Shown: positions 10,881 through 22,190, counted from the stretch's first letter. The stretch: DNA of 64,000 nucleotides from Dromiciops gliroides (GCF_019393635.1 NC_057861.1:741882732-741946731); one strand, 5' to 3'. Program-made: numbers and translations. The notes: a model not told the origin generated them from the letters alone.

Positions 10881-12100
10881 AGAGGGCCCTTCCAACTCTC
10901 AAATTCTGGGACTTAATAGTCTTTTTTTAGGAACTAAGAAACCACTCATCAATCCATCTGCCACCAGATAATGAGCAGCGCACTCAGGCCTCTGTGCACA
11001 TCAATTAGGATATTTTAAGGGATTCTGATGGGCAGCGGGTTGTGGAGACTGTCCTACTAAGAGAAAGTGTAAAGAGTAGGGGGGCTGTGTTACAAGTTAC
11101 AAGTAAAAGGCCACAGAAAAGCAGGACCCTTCTAGAGCTCTGGAGGCTCCTTCCGCACACCCAGCATCCGGCCATCAAGCTTGTCATGTTGAGCCCACAA
11201 TGGCTCCCAAGACCAGAGAGGGGCAGTTAGGGGCATTCCCAGAAGGGTAATGCTATTTTTTCCATAATGGAAACCCACCAACGAGGGACATAAGACTGCT
11301 TTTCACTGCTACTATTAGGTAAATTGCAACAGTCTTCGTGCTAGGGGCACAGAGATTTCCCACGCATAAGGCTATCTTTAACTGCAAATAGAAAGCAGAA
11401 TGTGCATGTGCAAAAGCTGGGTTATTTCTTGTTGCTCCCAGAGTCTTTCAGGCCTGAAAGCTGTCCCCGAGAACTACTTCTGGAGCATCTATCTCACGGA
11501 CTCTGGGAAATGGTTTCCACGTCTTTGTTGTCTTTTAAATATCCCACGATCATTTGTTACATTTCTTCTTTCCTATAATTGTTTGGCAGCTCACTGGTTT
11601 CCGTGGGGTCTTAACTCCTTAATTCATGTGAGTATTTTTAGTGATACTGTCTTGGAGTCTGGAAACATGTTGGTGCACGTGCCTATTTCTATCTGTTATT
11701 TATCATTTTCTCACAATTACGTGGTATAAATTCAACTTTACCTATTGACACAACTGACATTCCAACTTTTAAATAAACTTGCAAGTTACATTTTAAGTCA
11801 ATCTCTTAATGTTTATGTTGCCCATTTGATACAAATAAGCTCCCTAAAATCCTATTCCAGTGCCATACTATTGACATTCAGAAACCATCTCAAGGAACTG
11901 GAGAAGAGAGGGCTTGGAAGGGCAGGAGATGTCTTTGGGCCAGCAGGTGGAGAAGAGTCAGATTTGCTCTGTTCAGTCCAAAGGGAAGACCTAGGAGCCA
12001 CGGGTCCAGGTTAGAGAGAAGCAGATAGAACCTAATGTAAGAAAATGCTTGCTAACGAGAAAAGATCTCTGGGGAGGACAGACTCCTTTCGGGGATCAGA
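10881..12100. other. Intron stretch without recognised features
   Basis: Unique-looking sequence. A 109-codon frame at + 11400..11729 has no recognisable motif and is not called. Confidence 0.4.
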
Positions 12101-12104
12101 AGAG

Positions 12105-12290
12105 GAGGATTACCAATGTCGTTTAGAACTGGAAGGGACCCTAAAGGCCTTTCTGGTCCAATCAATGCTTCCATTTTATAGAGGAGGACACTGAGACCCA
12201 AGTAGGTGACAAGATCCAAGGTCACCCGGGTAGCATACAGCAGGGCTAGGTGTCTGGTGGGTTTCCTCATCAGAGGCCTTCAAACAAAAA
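12105..12290 (-). repeat. MIR3 SINE
   Basis: 'agaactggaagggaccctaa', 'attttatagaggaggacact' and 'aaggtcacccgggtag' are the reverse of MIR3. Confidence 0.8.
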
Positions 12291-12499
12291 TGGGAAGGAC
12301 TGGATGACCCATAGGGCTCTCTTGACTGAGATACTTGGATTCGGCAGCTATGGGAAGGGTAGGCCCAAGCTGTACAGGAAGCGGTAGATGGAAAAGGGAG
12401 GCTTTGCCCAGGCCATCGCCAATCCTGAATCACTGGGATTAGAAGAAGGCATTGGAAATTGCTAGGCTTGGGGCTGGAGGAGAAAAGAGATCTAGTACA

Positions 12500-13810
12500 G
12501 ACACCCACCCCGCGGCTCAGCAAGCCGGTTACACCTCCCTCACTGACTCCCCATCCCACTCACGTCTCCCCAACCTCTTCATCCTTCCTCGGACCTTCGT
12601 GAGCCTCTTTCTTCCTGCCTCCTCCAGCAGACCGCCCCATTCCCACTCCAGATATAATCTCTCCTTCCTGCTCACAAACACACCCACGTTTCCCCATCCT
12701 GATGACTGACCCCTAGCTCCCCTCCCTCCTTGATAAGGCCGCCCACAATGGGGGCCCCCAGGGCCCTTCTTCACTCTCTCCAGGCCTGCTGCTGCCCTCA
12801 CCAGTTACCAAGGAGCTCTTAGGGGCCCAATCCAACAGCCTTTTCTCAGTCCTCGTCCTTCCTCTCAGCACCCTCTGACACAGCGAGCTACTCTCTCCTG
12901 GTTTGCCTCCTGCCTACCTCAGCACTCCTCTTTCTCCTCTGCCAGACCTTCATCCAGGTCACTCCTACTAACTGTGGGCGTCCCCAGAGGCTCTGTGCCG
13001 GGCCCTCTTCTCTTCTGCCTCTAAACCATTTCACTTGGTAAGTTCGTCAGCTCCCCTAGATTCAATCACTATCTGTAGTGCTGAAGAGGGCAAGCTAGGT
13101 GGCGCAGTCTGGAAGACTCATCTTGAGTTCAAATCCGACCTCAGACACTTAGTAGCTGTGTGACCCTGGGCAAGTCACTTCACCCTCTTTGCCTCCATTT
13201 CCTCATCCATAAAATGAGCTGGGGAAGGAAATAGCAAACCGCTCTAATATCTTTGCCAAGAAAACCCCAAATGGGGCCACGAAGGGTCAGATACAACTGA
13301 GCAGCAGTGACAATTGCCGATGATTCTCAAATCTGCTCACCCAGCCTATCAGGCATCTCGATCTACAAGTCCCAAGCTGAATTCATTATCTTTCTCCCCA
13401 AAACCGTTCTCCTTTCCAAACTTCCACCATCCTCCCAGTCCCTCAGGCTCACAACTCAGGTGTCATCCTGGACTCCTCATGATCTCTCGCCCATGCCGTC
13501 ATCCAATCTGTGGTCAATGCCTGTTGACTTCACCTTTGTAAAATCTCCCCCATACACACCCTTCTCCCCTCTGACACTGCCTCTGTATGGACTACTGCAA
13601 TAGCATGCTAGGGGTGGGGGGGTAGGGGGGGTGATTTCTGCCTGTCTAGGGTTTCTCCCCACTCCAATCCACCATCCATTCAGCCACCAAAGGGACTTTC
13701 CTAAAGTGCATGTACAACTGTGTCACCCCCTACTCAATAATTAACTCCAGGGGCTCGTTCCTGCCTCCAGGATCACCTCACTTGGCATTCAAAGCCCTTC
13801 ATAACTGGGC
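12500..13810 (+). mobile_element. L2 LINE relic including reverse transcriptase sequence, split by a SINE
   Basis: Contains 'ggcgtccccagaggctctgt' (L2 VPQGSVLGP region), 'tgccgatgattctcaaatct' (YADDSQI region), 'ctgaattcattatctttctc' (ELIIF) and 'tcaggtgtcatcctggactc' (GVILDS). Then comes 'cactccaatccaccatccat' and the 3' 'cattcaaagcccttcataac'. No long open frame survives. A longer SINE at 13088..13310 interrupts it next to the YADD codons. Confidence 0.8.
13088..13310 (+). mobile_element. Longer SINE with RTE/BovB-like tail, inserted in L2
   Basis: A tRNA-like head 'gcaagctaggtggcgcagtc', then the core, and the tail 'gccaagaaaaccccaaatgg' and 'gggtcagatacaactgagca'. The tail resembles RTE/BovB 3' ends, which suggests RTE machinery moved it (family inference). 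Confidence 0.85.
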
Positions 13811-13837
13811 CTCTTGGACAGGCCAGGGAAGCCTATA

Positions 13838-13975
13838 GACAGACCCCTTCACAGAATGATGTTTTAAATGCATAAAATAAAAACAATGGGGTTATGAAGA
13901 AAACCAATGATCCTGAACCACAGATATGCAGATATTAAACAAGTTCACGGACCCCAGATTAAGGACCTCTGACAG
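13838..13975 (-). mobile_element. Copy 2 of the inverted-end DNA element (family unnamed)
   Basis: Reverse orientation: 'gaccccttcacagaatgatg', 'gcataaaataaaaacaatgg' and 'acaagttcacggacccc'. Confidence 0.6.
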
Positions 13976-14187
13976 TGTCTTAAATCGATGGTTTTTTGTT
14001 GTTGTTTTTTATGGCGTGCCTACAGGATAGTTTCTGTGCTGGACAAGTGTATCTCTTGAATCTAGAACCCAACAGGGACTCAAGAAATATCTCTTGAATG
14101 GTTGATGAAAAGAGTATCCAGCTTCCATGCTGATATTTTATTTAAAGATGTGATATTTTACCCTGCCACCCCTCAGGCCATTGTTCA

Positions 14188-14240
14188 TTTTCTCTCTCTC
14201 TCTCCTTTCTCTCTCTCCTCTCTCTCCCCCCCCCCCTTCC
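14188..14240 (+). repeat. CT-rich simple repeat
   Basis: (TC)n with a C11 block at about 14226..14236. Confidence 0.9.
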
Positions 14241-15024
14241 CTTTCACAGCTAAGCTTCTAGAGAAAGCTAACTCCATTCCTGCCTCCCCTTCCTCAATTT
14301 TTGCTCACTTTTAGCACCCAGCAGGTACCTGACACAATGATTAAACAGTTCAGTGATTGACCATTAGGGTGGGGGAAGGAGAAAATAATAAGGATACATC
14401 ATTTGAATCACTTTTCATTGCTTTGGAGAACACACCGGGGTAGAGGGGTAGGGGCACATCAATGAGATCCCTTAACACACTGGGGTATGATTATTAAATT
14501 AAGTGGGGCAGGGAAGGTGGAACAAGGGACCCTCTCCCCAGCTCAGCCAAGGCCCTGCACTTCTAGAATGTAATGGGCAGAAGACACCTAGCCAGGAGCA
14601 GGCCTGGGGAGTCACTGCCAGCTCCATGGGTCCAAAGGGTACTGGCCCTGGCTGTCAAGAATTGAACCACAGAGTTCAGAACTAACCCAGGGAGCCCAGC
14701 TGTGACACCTGCAGGAGAAGCCGGGCCCAGGAACAGCAAGGGGACTGGGATCCCTGGAGGCACCCTCTCTACAAGCATCTCTGACTCCACGCATGTGCCT
14801 GCTCCTTAGTCACATAGTAGGTGTCATTGGGAAAGGATCCCCTGGACCTTAGGTGGGAAAGGGGGGATATTTCATCAAGATTCTTAGAATGCCATCCCAG
14901 CTTCTGCTTGGCTATGAGTTAATCATGTCTGATGACCATGAAGGTGTAGGAGCGCACACCTGAGGTGGTTGTCTCTCAAGGAAACCAACCTGTGGGTGGC
15001 CTGGGGGGTGGGGGATGGGATACA
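14241..15024. other. Intron stretch without recognised features
   Basis: No exon or repeat that I can name. Confidence 0.4.
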
Positions 15025-15040
15025 CACACCATGAAGTTTT

Positions 15041-15217
15041 TGTTTGTTTGGTTGGTTTTGGTTTATTTGTTTGGTTTTGTTTTTTTGCGGGGCAATGGGG
15101 GTTAAGTGACTTGCCCAGGGTCACACAGCTAGTGCCAAGTGTCTGAGGCCGGATTTGAACTCAGGTACTCCTGACTCCAGGGCCGGTGCTTTATCCACTG
15201 TACCACCTAGCTGCCCC
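15041..15217 (-). mobile_element. Young SINE with 16-bp target repeat
   Basis: Reverse copy with a T/G-rich tail (tttgtttggttggttttgg). Target repeat cacaccatgaagtttt at 15025..15040 and 15218..15233. Confidence 0.93.
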
Positions 15218-15233
15218 CACACCATGAAGTTTT

Positions 15234-15544
15234 AAAGATAACTGAGCTAAATATGATCCAAAGCTAAATGCATCTCATATTCTCCACACACGATCCTTGG
15301 TATAATCAATATTTCATTCAAACAGGGTGGGGGCCAGTGGGAGAAAGCCACTGTTCAGGGAATGAGTGAAGATACATTATGAGGTAATTGTAAATTTGTT
15401 TTGTTTTTGTAATTGTAAATTTCTCACACAGGAACCTTTTGCTTCTCCAGGAAGACCTCATCGTTCTATATGATCCCACTGGCCTCAGGATTCCGCCCTC
15501 TGCTTCTCTGACTGCTGGAGGATGAGGCTGCGAACTCCAAAATC
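15234..15544. other. Intron stretch without recognised features
   Basis: Nothing recognised, apart from a short local duplication of 'gtaattgtaaatt' at about 15385..15422. Confidence 0.4.
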
Positions 15545-15745
15545 TCCTTTAAAGAGAGGGCTCAGCGCCACATCTTTGCAGCTGTGCCTTGGGGGTGCTC
15601 TTGCCCCCAGAGACTGCCAGCGTCTTGAGGGCAAGGGCTGTCACTGTTTTCTGTATTTGTAATGTAATACAGTCAATACAGGCACAGTGCCTGCCACACC
15701 ACAGGAGCTGAATGCATGTTTATTAACTGGCCTGTCTGCTAAGTA
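15545..15745 (+). mobile_element. L2 3' terminus relic
   Basis: 'cttgagggcaagggctgtca', 'ggcacagtgcctgcca' and 'gaatgcatgtttattaact' follow the classical L2 3' end order. Confidence 0.65.
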
Positions 15746-15779
15746 GGGTCTGTGCATGAGACCATATTAGAAGAGGCCA

Positions 15780-15932
15780 GGGGCAGCTAGGTGGCACAGT
15801 GGATGAAGAACTGGTCCTGGATTCAGGAGGACCTGAGTTCAAATCCAGCCTCAGACAGTTGATTCTAGCCTGTGTGACCCTGAGCAAGTCACTTAACCCT
15901 CACTGCCCCCCCCCCCGAAAAAGATAATTTTG
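15780..15932 (+). mobile_element. SINE, left member of an adjacent pair
   Basis: SINE body ending in a C12 run and 'gaaaaagataatttt'. The pair is bounded by gaagaggccag (15771..15781) and gaaaaggccag (16082..16092), suggesting one outer target repeat. Confidence 0.85.
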
Positions 15933-16081
15933 GGGTGGCTAGGTGGCGCAGTGAATAAAGCACTGGCTTTGGATTCAGGAGGACCTGAGTTCAAATCCAG
16001 CCTCAGACACTTGACACTTAATTAGCTGTGTGACCTTGGGCAAGTCACTTAACCCTCATTGCCCTACAAAAACAAAAACAA
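15933..16081 (+). mobile_element. SINE, right member of an adjacent pair
   Basis: Starts 'ggggtggctaggtggcgcag' and has an A-rich tail 'acaaaaacaaaaacaag'. It probably inserted into the tail of its left neighbour. Confidence 0.88.
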
Positions 16082-16092
16082 GAAAAGGCCAG

Positions 16093-16864
16093 CTGGCATT
16101 CCTAGCAAAGCAAAATCAGACATGGAGTTCTGCTTATTCCTTGAGAAATTGGGAACTGAAGAGCTGATGTCATGAAGCCCTAGATTAGAGGGAGTCTTCG
16201 TCTAGACCACATTGGCTGAGAACTGAAAAACCACCAAATCAGTTTGTAGCCACTGTTACTACAAATCCAGGGGCTGGGAGTAGAATTGGAAAATTCCCAA
16301 ACTATGTGCTAGCAACGGGCACTTGACCAGTTACGGACGGTTAAATGTTTAAACCACTGGTAGTAAACTTTACACATAGGAATAAAAAATGGCGGACCAT
16401 ATTTGGAGTTGGCACTTGGTGGATGCAGTCCTTGGGTAACCATGACAAGACAGAGATCACATACAGACATAGAGTAACTCAAAATCTATAAGTGGAACTC
16501 ATCACCAAGGCAATGAGTTAAAGACCATCGAATATCCCAGGAACATTCACAGAACACATCTCCATTTTCCACAGGGTCAGCCAGGCTCATACTGCATACT
16601 GAAATATGACACAGAAGACAGACTGGCCACCATGGCAAACTTGAACCATATTTACAGGGAAATCCTTCCAAGGAGGACCACATGTGTATTCGAATACCGA
16701 GGAGTCAAACCATCTGCTTCCCAAATCACAGTCCTCTCTTGCACAGACACTTCCTTCTAAAGATGCGTGAGCTCATGGAATAACACCTGATTTTCAGCAG
16801 AGCAGCCCTTCCATTAGTTGTGAAAAGAGTAATTAACTTATACTTTTGACAACTCTTCACTTAC
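16093..16864. other. Intron stretch without recognised features
   Basis: No repeat I can name between the SINE pair and the PXK linker exon. Confidence 0.4.
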
Positions 16865-16927
16865 CTGCTGTGGAGGGTGGGGTTGGAGATGATGGGGAAG
16901 TCAGCGGGGAACTTGCCCCAGATCCTG
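16865..16927 (-). CDS. PXK: PXK exon: Ser/Pro-rich linker
   Basis: Encodes the linker AGSGASSPLTSPSSPTPPST before the WH2 exon and ends with a split Ala codon at a 'gtaagt' donor. The acceptor is a tandem ttagCAG: choosing the first AG gives the AGSG that human PXK has, and the second AG (exon start at 16924) would drop one residue in frame. Confidence 0.93.
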
Positions 16928-17274
16928 CTAAGACAAAAAAAGAGGCTCACATTAACTAAAGAAGAACATGGAAAACTCCTGCATGAGCCAAGAACATGAA
17001 TGAGGATTATATACTCCCTGCTCAATGGTGAGAAAATTCAGAAAATTCAGAGAAAACCCACTCATCACTGGCTCCACTTCCCCTCTGCCTTTTATTGCTC
17101 CTTCGCGTCTGGCCTGTTTTAAAATCCATTTCCATGGTCGAACCAATCCTGCTGTTATTCCTGGATGTGTGTGTGTCAGACTCCTGCCTTGGAGCCCCAC
17201 TCACTGGCCCTAGAATTTCTTTCATCAGACCAACTGCTCCTTCTTGGTCACTACTCCTTGACTTGGGTTGTTTC

Positions 17275-17395
17275 CCCCATTAGAATGTCAACTCTTCAAG
17301 GGCAAGGACTTGTCCTTGGTTTTGTATTTGTACGCTCAACACTTAGTATGGTGGTCGGCACATAGGAAGCATTTAGAAAATAATTTTTCTCTCAT
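17275..17395 (+). mobile_element. L2 3' terminus relic
   Basis: 'gtcaactcttcaagggcaag', 'tttgtatttgtacgctcaac' and 'ggcacataggaagcattt'. A (CATC)n simple repeat follows to about 17450. Confidence 0.65.
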
Positions 17396-17450
17396 TCATT
17401 CATTTAGTCATCCATCTGTCTGTCCATCCATCTGTCTATCCATCTGCCCT

Positions 17451-18187
17451 TCTGTCCAATTTTGGGCAATTTCCAGTAGCCTGTGCCACTGAGGATGCTA
17501 TTTCTTCCTGTACCAACAGTCACTCCTGAGGTGATACCAATGGATGGGAGAAACCATCATGGCACCTGATCAGAATGCAACTGCATAAAAAAAAGTTCTT
17601 CCGCAGAGCCCCAGTGTGGGTGATGCGGGCCATGCAAGCACGGTTTCCATTTGGTTTTAACAGGGAAGGTGCCTTTTCCTGGGGCAGGATGCTACAGTAA
17701 ATCCTCGGTGATTCAGGGGATATCACCCGTCCCTCACCTATGTCTCCATCTGAGTCCTATCTTTGGGTTGCCCCCCTTTTCCTGACCTCACTGCTCTTTA
17801 AGGACACGTAACGATTCTCCTTGTTCACACTGACAAGATCCCCATTTCCTGTGCTTTGTACATTCTTCCTCCACTGTATCTGAGGAAGCCTTAGGTCAAC
17901 AAGCCCCCCTCCTTCCCAGACTCGGCGTGAGAAAACCAGCCGTGCTATATCCTTACACTCAACCATAGATCCTCTCGGCAAAGCTCTATTTTGGCTGACC
18001 GACTCTTCAGATCGGGTTACATGCTGAAGAACTTTGCTCACTGTGTGAGAAAAGGCTTACGTGACTATTCAAATCTGTGTCGGGCCTGAATCTGTCACTC
18101 CTCCATCTTTAGAAATGAGAGCGCCAGAGAGGCCTTGGTGGGCTAGTGAGCTCCCCTCCTCCTCTGGGTTCAATCTGAACAAGTTAC
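17451..18187. other. Intron stretch without recognised features
   Basis: Nothing recognised before the KSKRSAF exon. Confidence 0.4.
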
Positions 18188-18257
18188 CTGAATTATTGGA
18201 GTTGCTGTACTTGGCCGACTGTTCTTCACTGCCTTCAAATGCAGAGCGTTTTGATTT
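18188..18257 (-). CDS. PXK: PXK exon: basic linker (KSKRSAFEGSEEQ...)
   Basis: Reads KSKRSAFEGSEEQSAKYSNS and then NNS, matching the human KSKRSALENSEEHSAKYSNS region. It is preceded by a long T tract and 'aaag', ends in phase 1 and has a 'gtaact' donor. Confidence 0.95.
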
Positions 18258-18547
18258 CTTTAAAAAAAAAAAAGATAGCAGGAAAAGGGAAGGAATGAGT
18301 CAACAGGCTGAAGCGGGTGCAGATTTAAAATAGACAAGGTCCTATGTGGCCGCACACATAGGCGTCTGGACTTGGGAGTCAGCTTTACAAAGTCTGAAAT
18401 TTAAGAACATCTTGGAAGATCAAGCTGCGTCAATTGATGCATTTTTTTAAACCCAAAAGCAAAGCGTATAAATAGTAGGAAAAAATGTAATTTCCAAGTA
18501 AAATTCCACTAGTTTTTGCATTGACTGAGGCACCTGGTCTGTCCTAA

Positions 18548-18705
18548 CATGGGGTCTGTGAATGTTTTGGGGTTTTTTTTAACATGATTATTTGTGTGTG
18601 TTTTGAAAACACACGACAACGTGTATATATTTCAGTATAATTGGTTTCCTTTGTAATCATGTGGATTTTATTTTGTGTACTTAAAAGAGACTCTGAGGTG
18701 GGTGA
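18548..18705 (+). mobile_element. Copy 3 of the inverted-end DNA element (family unnamed)
   Basis: 'tggggtctgtgaatgttt', 'attggtttcctttgtaatca' and 'gtggattttattttgtgtac'. Truncated on the right, where a MIR-like copy (about 18720..18870, minus) begins. Confidence 0.6.
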
Positions 18706-18719
18706 GGTCACATGCACAA

Positions 18720-18870
18720 AGGTAAAAATCCTAACCCTTCATTTTAGGGATCGGCAAGCAGACGCCGAGGGAAAGTGACTTCTCTAGTGTCGTAAGGGGC
18801 AGGGACAGGGGCAGGATTTGAACCCGGGTCCTCTGTCTCCACACCCAGCACTCTTCCTTTCTATCCAACT
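18720..18870 (-). repeat. MIR-family SINE
   Basis: 'ccttcattttagggatcggc', 'gacttctctagtgtcgtaag' and 'ggatttgaacccgggtcctc' are the reverse of MIR/MIR3. Confidence 0.7.
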
Positions 18871-19152
18871 GTCCCTCTTTATAGTTCCACGGGAAGCTAA
18901 GGATAAGATTCTCACGAGGTGAGAAGGATCTGCTGACATATCAATACACACGGGCGATCTAAGGGTGAACGACAGAGGGATGGGATCAGGAATGAGAGCC
19001 TGTTTCCTGTAGATTACATGTAGTTTGTAAAAAAGAAATGCTGCACACTAGGGCTTCTGGGTCGCCCTAGCACCTCTGCCACCGGCTTGCCCAGAAGGCC
19101 GCCGTCCCCAGAGGAGGCACTTCCTTCCCCGCACCGCCCACTCCCTCCTCAC

Positions 19153-19239
19153 CTTCCGGGCTAAGATCTTGCGTTTCCTCCTCTCTTCCTCAGAGCCGTG
19201 GTGGGACTTGGCTCTTGTCAATCTGCGGTGCTGGTGAAT
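19153..19239 (-). CDS. PXK: PXK exon: basic region after the kinase-like domain
   Basis: 29 codons starting IHQHRRLTRAKSHHGSEEER and ending KILARK, nearly identical to human PXK. The strongly basic composition suggests membrane or nucleic-acid contact, or nuclear import, but this is not shown. Both borders are in phase 0, with a 'gtgagg' donor. Confidence 0.97.
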
Positions 19240-19779
19240 CTTTAAAAAATAACAACCCCAGGGATCAGGCCCGTCCTGCACAGGAGGGATCCCCTCTGCC
19301 GGCCTTCGGTTCTGTCCCACGGATGGACGCCCCTTTCCAAGCCCCTATGGCCCTGGAGGTTGTCTCAGGTCAGCAACATTTGTTAAGCTCCTGCTGGGGA
19401 CTGGGGAAGGGAGGCCTGGACAGGGCCCAGGCTCTCCCTGGTCTTGGGGGCCCCAGGAGAAGGAAACACCTTCTACCGAGGTGGGCCAGCTTCTCTCTGC
19501 AGTCTTAGGGAACAGAGGAGTGGGGGCCACACTGTTCATAAGGCTCCCTGCAGGCCCTGTGAGGCCTCAGAAAAACCCCTCATTTGTAGCTGTCTTTTCA
19601 TGATTAGACAGGAACTACACTTGAACCTGGTTCAGACCCCGCTCCAACTCCTCTGGCCTAGAGCAATGAGAGGGTCGGGGACCTGCCCAGGGTCAGTATG
19701 GCCCAGGTCTTCCAGGCACCGAGGCTGGCCCTCGGTTCTTCGCACTGTGTTTGCTGCCTCTTAGGGGCTGAGGATTCAG

Positions 19780-19889
19780 AGACAAAAATGAAAAGAGCCC
19801 CTTCCTCCAGCTTTCATTCGACCCAAGGGAAGCAGGAGGTGCTGAGAGAAGTACAGTGTATACAAAGTGATTGTGAGTGCGTGTGTGCG

Positions 19890-19929
<40 letters not shown>

Positions 19930-20240
19930 AGAGAGAAAGAGAGAGAGAGAGAGGGAGAAGGAGAGGGAAAAGCACTAAACCAAACCCTGAGATCAGGGGA
20001 GGCCATGTGGAGGAGGGGCCCCTGGCACTGGGTCTTTAAGGGAACTGGACAAGGGGGCCCTAGGGGACAGCCCATGAGAGCACAGACAGGGGAGGGCAGG
20101 GTAGGAAGGGTATGCTGGGGGCACAGGTATGCTGGGGGCACAGGCACGTTGGCCGGAATGCAGTGCACATGGGAAAACAGGTGTGGTCAGTCTGGAAAGG
20201 TGGGCCGGGCCACCCTGGGAAGGGTTTTAAACACGCACAG
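19780..20240 (+). repeat. Old repeat region with (GT)n/(GA)n and a 17-bp tandem
   Basis: An ancient LINE-like string ('attcagagacaaaaatgaaa' ... 'ccctgggaagggttttaaa') carries (GT)n at 19877..19926 and (GA)n at 19929..19954. 'gtatgctgggggcacag' occurs twice in tandem at about 20109..20142. Confidence 0.6.
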
Positions 20241-20522
20241 GTGGGTCCCCCCTATCAGGCCTCCCGCTGCTCGGGCGTCTCTTCTGCTCCCAGGGGCCCT
20301 GCCACCAAACCCCTCGCCACCCGGCTCTCCTCGGTGACCCTGGGTCAGATACAGTCCAGGAGATACAAGGTGTGTGCCCAGCTCTTTCACCTTCTCTCAC
20401 CCTCAGGTGACTTCAGCCGCTGAAATGGCTACTACTTTCACGCCCATCGAGGTGACTCCCAAATTGCTCTAACTTCCACTTCTCCCCAGCCCCTACCTCC
20501 ATACTGTTATCTGCCTGCTGGC

Positions 20523-20735
20523 CAGGGATTCTTAACCTGGGGGGTGGGCCACAGACCCCCAAAGGATTCAGTAAAATTCAATGGGAAAAATTTGTCGACA
20601 GCTGTATTTCAATGTATTGGTTTCCTCTAAAATCCTATGTGTTATTTATGCACTTAAAACAATCCTCTGAGAAGGGGTCCATAGGCCGCACCTGACTGCC
20701 CAAGGGGCCATGGCCTAAAAAAGTAAGAACACTTG
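20523..20735 (+). mobile_element. Copy 4 of the inverted-end DNA element (best preserved)
   Basis: Left end 'cagggattcttaacctgg' and right end '...ctaaaaaagtaagaacact' are imperfect inverted repeats. The body has 'attggtttcctctaaaatcc', 'ctgagaaggggtccatagg' and 'gactgcccaaggggcc'. No transposase. The CAG start suggests hAT type, which is inference. Confidence 0.65.
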
Positions 20736-21359
20736 TTCTAGATAAGTGTCTTGTTGGCAAAGCAAGCTCAACACGGCCACAACTAAACCCATGCTCCCCG
20801 CCCCCCTCAATCAGTTACTCCAGCATGAACGTGTTGGTTACCGGTGCCCCCCTACTCCTAGTCACCCAGGCTTATGACCTCGGGTCATCCCTGAGCTATG
20901 GAAGCCTGGTCCTCTCCTCTTGTTCGTGCCAGTTATTTGTGGTAAGTGGCTTCACCCCATCAGATGGGAAGCTACTCAAGGACAGGGTACAAAGCTCCAT
21001 CTCCCACTACAGACCTGCACAAAGGAAACGTTTGAGGCTCACTGGCTACACACATGAATGAATGAGTGGATTAGACTGGTCTTTCCTCAGCTCCAACTCC
21101 TCCTCTTTTTCCCTCTTCTCCAGGAGGGAGATACTATTCTGGGACACTCCCAGCTCCACCCTCCACTCTCTAGATGTCTCCACCCCCTCAGACAGTGCTG
21201 CCCAGAGGCCACTATTCTGATGGGTGAACCCCAAGCCTGGACCACCGTTTTAAGCCCAGATCACACTCACTTCACTGCCAGCTCCCCTTCTCCACCTCCC
21301 TCACTAGTGGCCCTGACTCTGAGGATCTCTCTCCACCCCCTGCTTTCCCCTTTCTGTGT

Positions 21360-21550
21360 AGTTTTCTCCCATTCAAATGCCAAGTCCTTGAGGCCAGGGG
21401 GCTGTCTTATTTGCTTGTTTGTATATTCCCAGATCATAGTGAGGTGACTAAGTTTATTTAATAACTGTTCCACTCATCCACGCACCCCTCCATCCCTCTC
21501 TCCCTCTCTTACCCACCCCTCCATCCCTCTCTCCCCCCACCCACCCATCT
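21360..21550 (+). repeat. L2 3' terminus relic followed by CCATCC-rich tandem
   Basis: 'caaatgccaagtccttgagg' and 'gtctta' to 'tatattcccagatcatag' resemble an L2 tail. After it a repeat of 'acccctccatccctctctcc' occurs twice between 21482 and 21547. Confidence 0.6.
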
Positions 21551-21698
21551 TGAAGGTATGCAGTCCAGCATTGTGCAGGTCCAGATAGATAACTGACCAT
21601 CCAGTCTAACCATTCCCACTGGCTACATCTTTCCTAAATGGGGAAAGAAAGAGGGTTTGGGGCACCATGGAAAACATGAACAACCATGAACAACTCAC

Positions 21699-21776
21699 CA
21701 GTTTCTGCTCTTCAACCAGCCTCTTCTCTATGCATTCTTTGGCGATTTTCAACGCCTCTTTTAGCTTGGTGGGGAT
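21699..21776 (-). CDS. PXK: PXK exon: C-terminal helix of the kinase-like domain
   Basis: Encodes IPTKLKEALKIAKECIEKRL and then VEEQKL, 26 codons in phase 0 on both sides, with acceptor 'tgtgcag' and donor 'gtgagt'. It corresponds to the last alpha-helical part of the human kinase-like domain. Confidence 0.97.
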
Positions 21777-22039
21777 CTGCACAGAAAAAGAGAGAGAAAG
21801 GAGGCCCCCATCAACAATCAGGGTGAACTAAGAACCGAGCCCATTTTCCCATGCCCATTTTTCCTCCCAGAAGTATTTGTTGGCTGGGATCGAAGCAGCC
21901 ACCTGAAGCATGATAAGGAAGAAGTTGCCAGTGCCACATCCAGCCCCGCCACCTCTGGCACCAACAGTGTCCTCTGCTGCCCAGCCCTTTCATCAAGAGC
22001 AGGCAAAGCGAAACAACTCAGGATCAGCGCTGTCGAGCT

Positions 22040-22190
22040 CCAGGGGCGTGAGAGGCCGTGAGGTCCAGCCTCCTTGTTTTGTGGCGGAGGGAACGTGCCC
22101 AAAGTTGGTCCATGAGTAAGTGGCCCAGGGAGGAACTGAACTCAGGTCCGGACCCTGCGCCCAACACTCTTTCCACTGAGCCATGATCAG
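22040..22190 (-). repeat. MIR3 SINE
   Basis: 'gtgcccaaagttggtccatg', 'aactgaactcaggtccgg' and 'ttccactgagccatg' are the reverse of a MIR-type head. Confidence 0.65.

Noticed and set aside
19555-19720. Possible minus-strand MIR
   Set aside because: Only a few words resemble MIR and the order is unclear.
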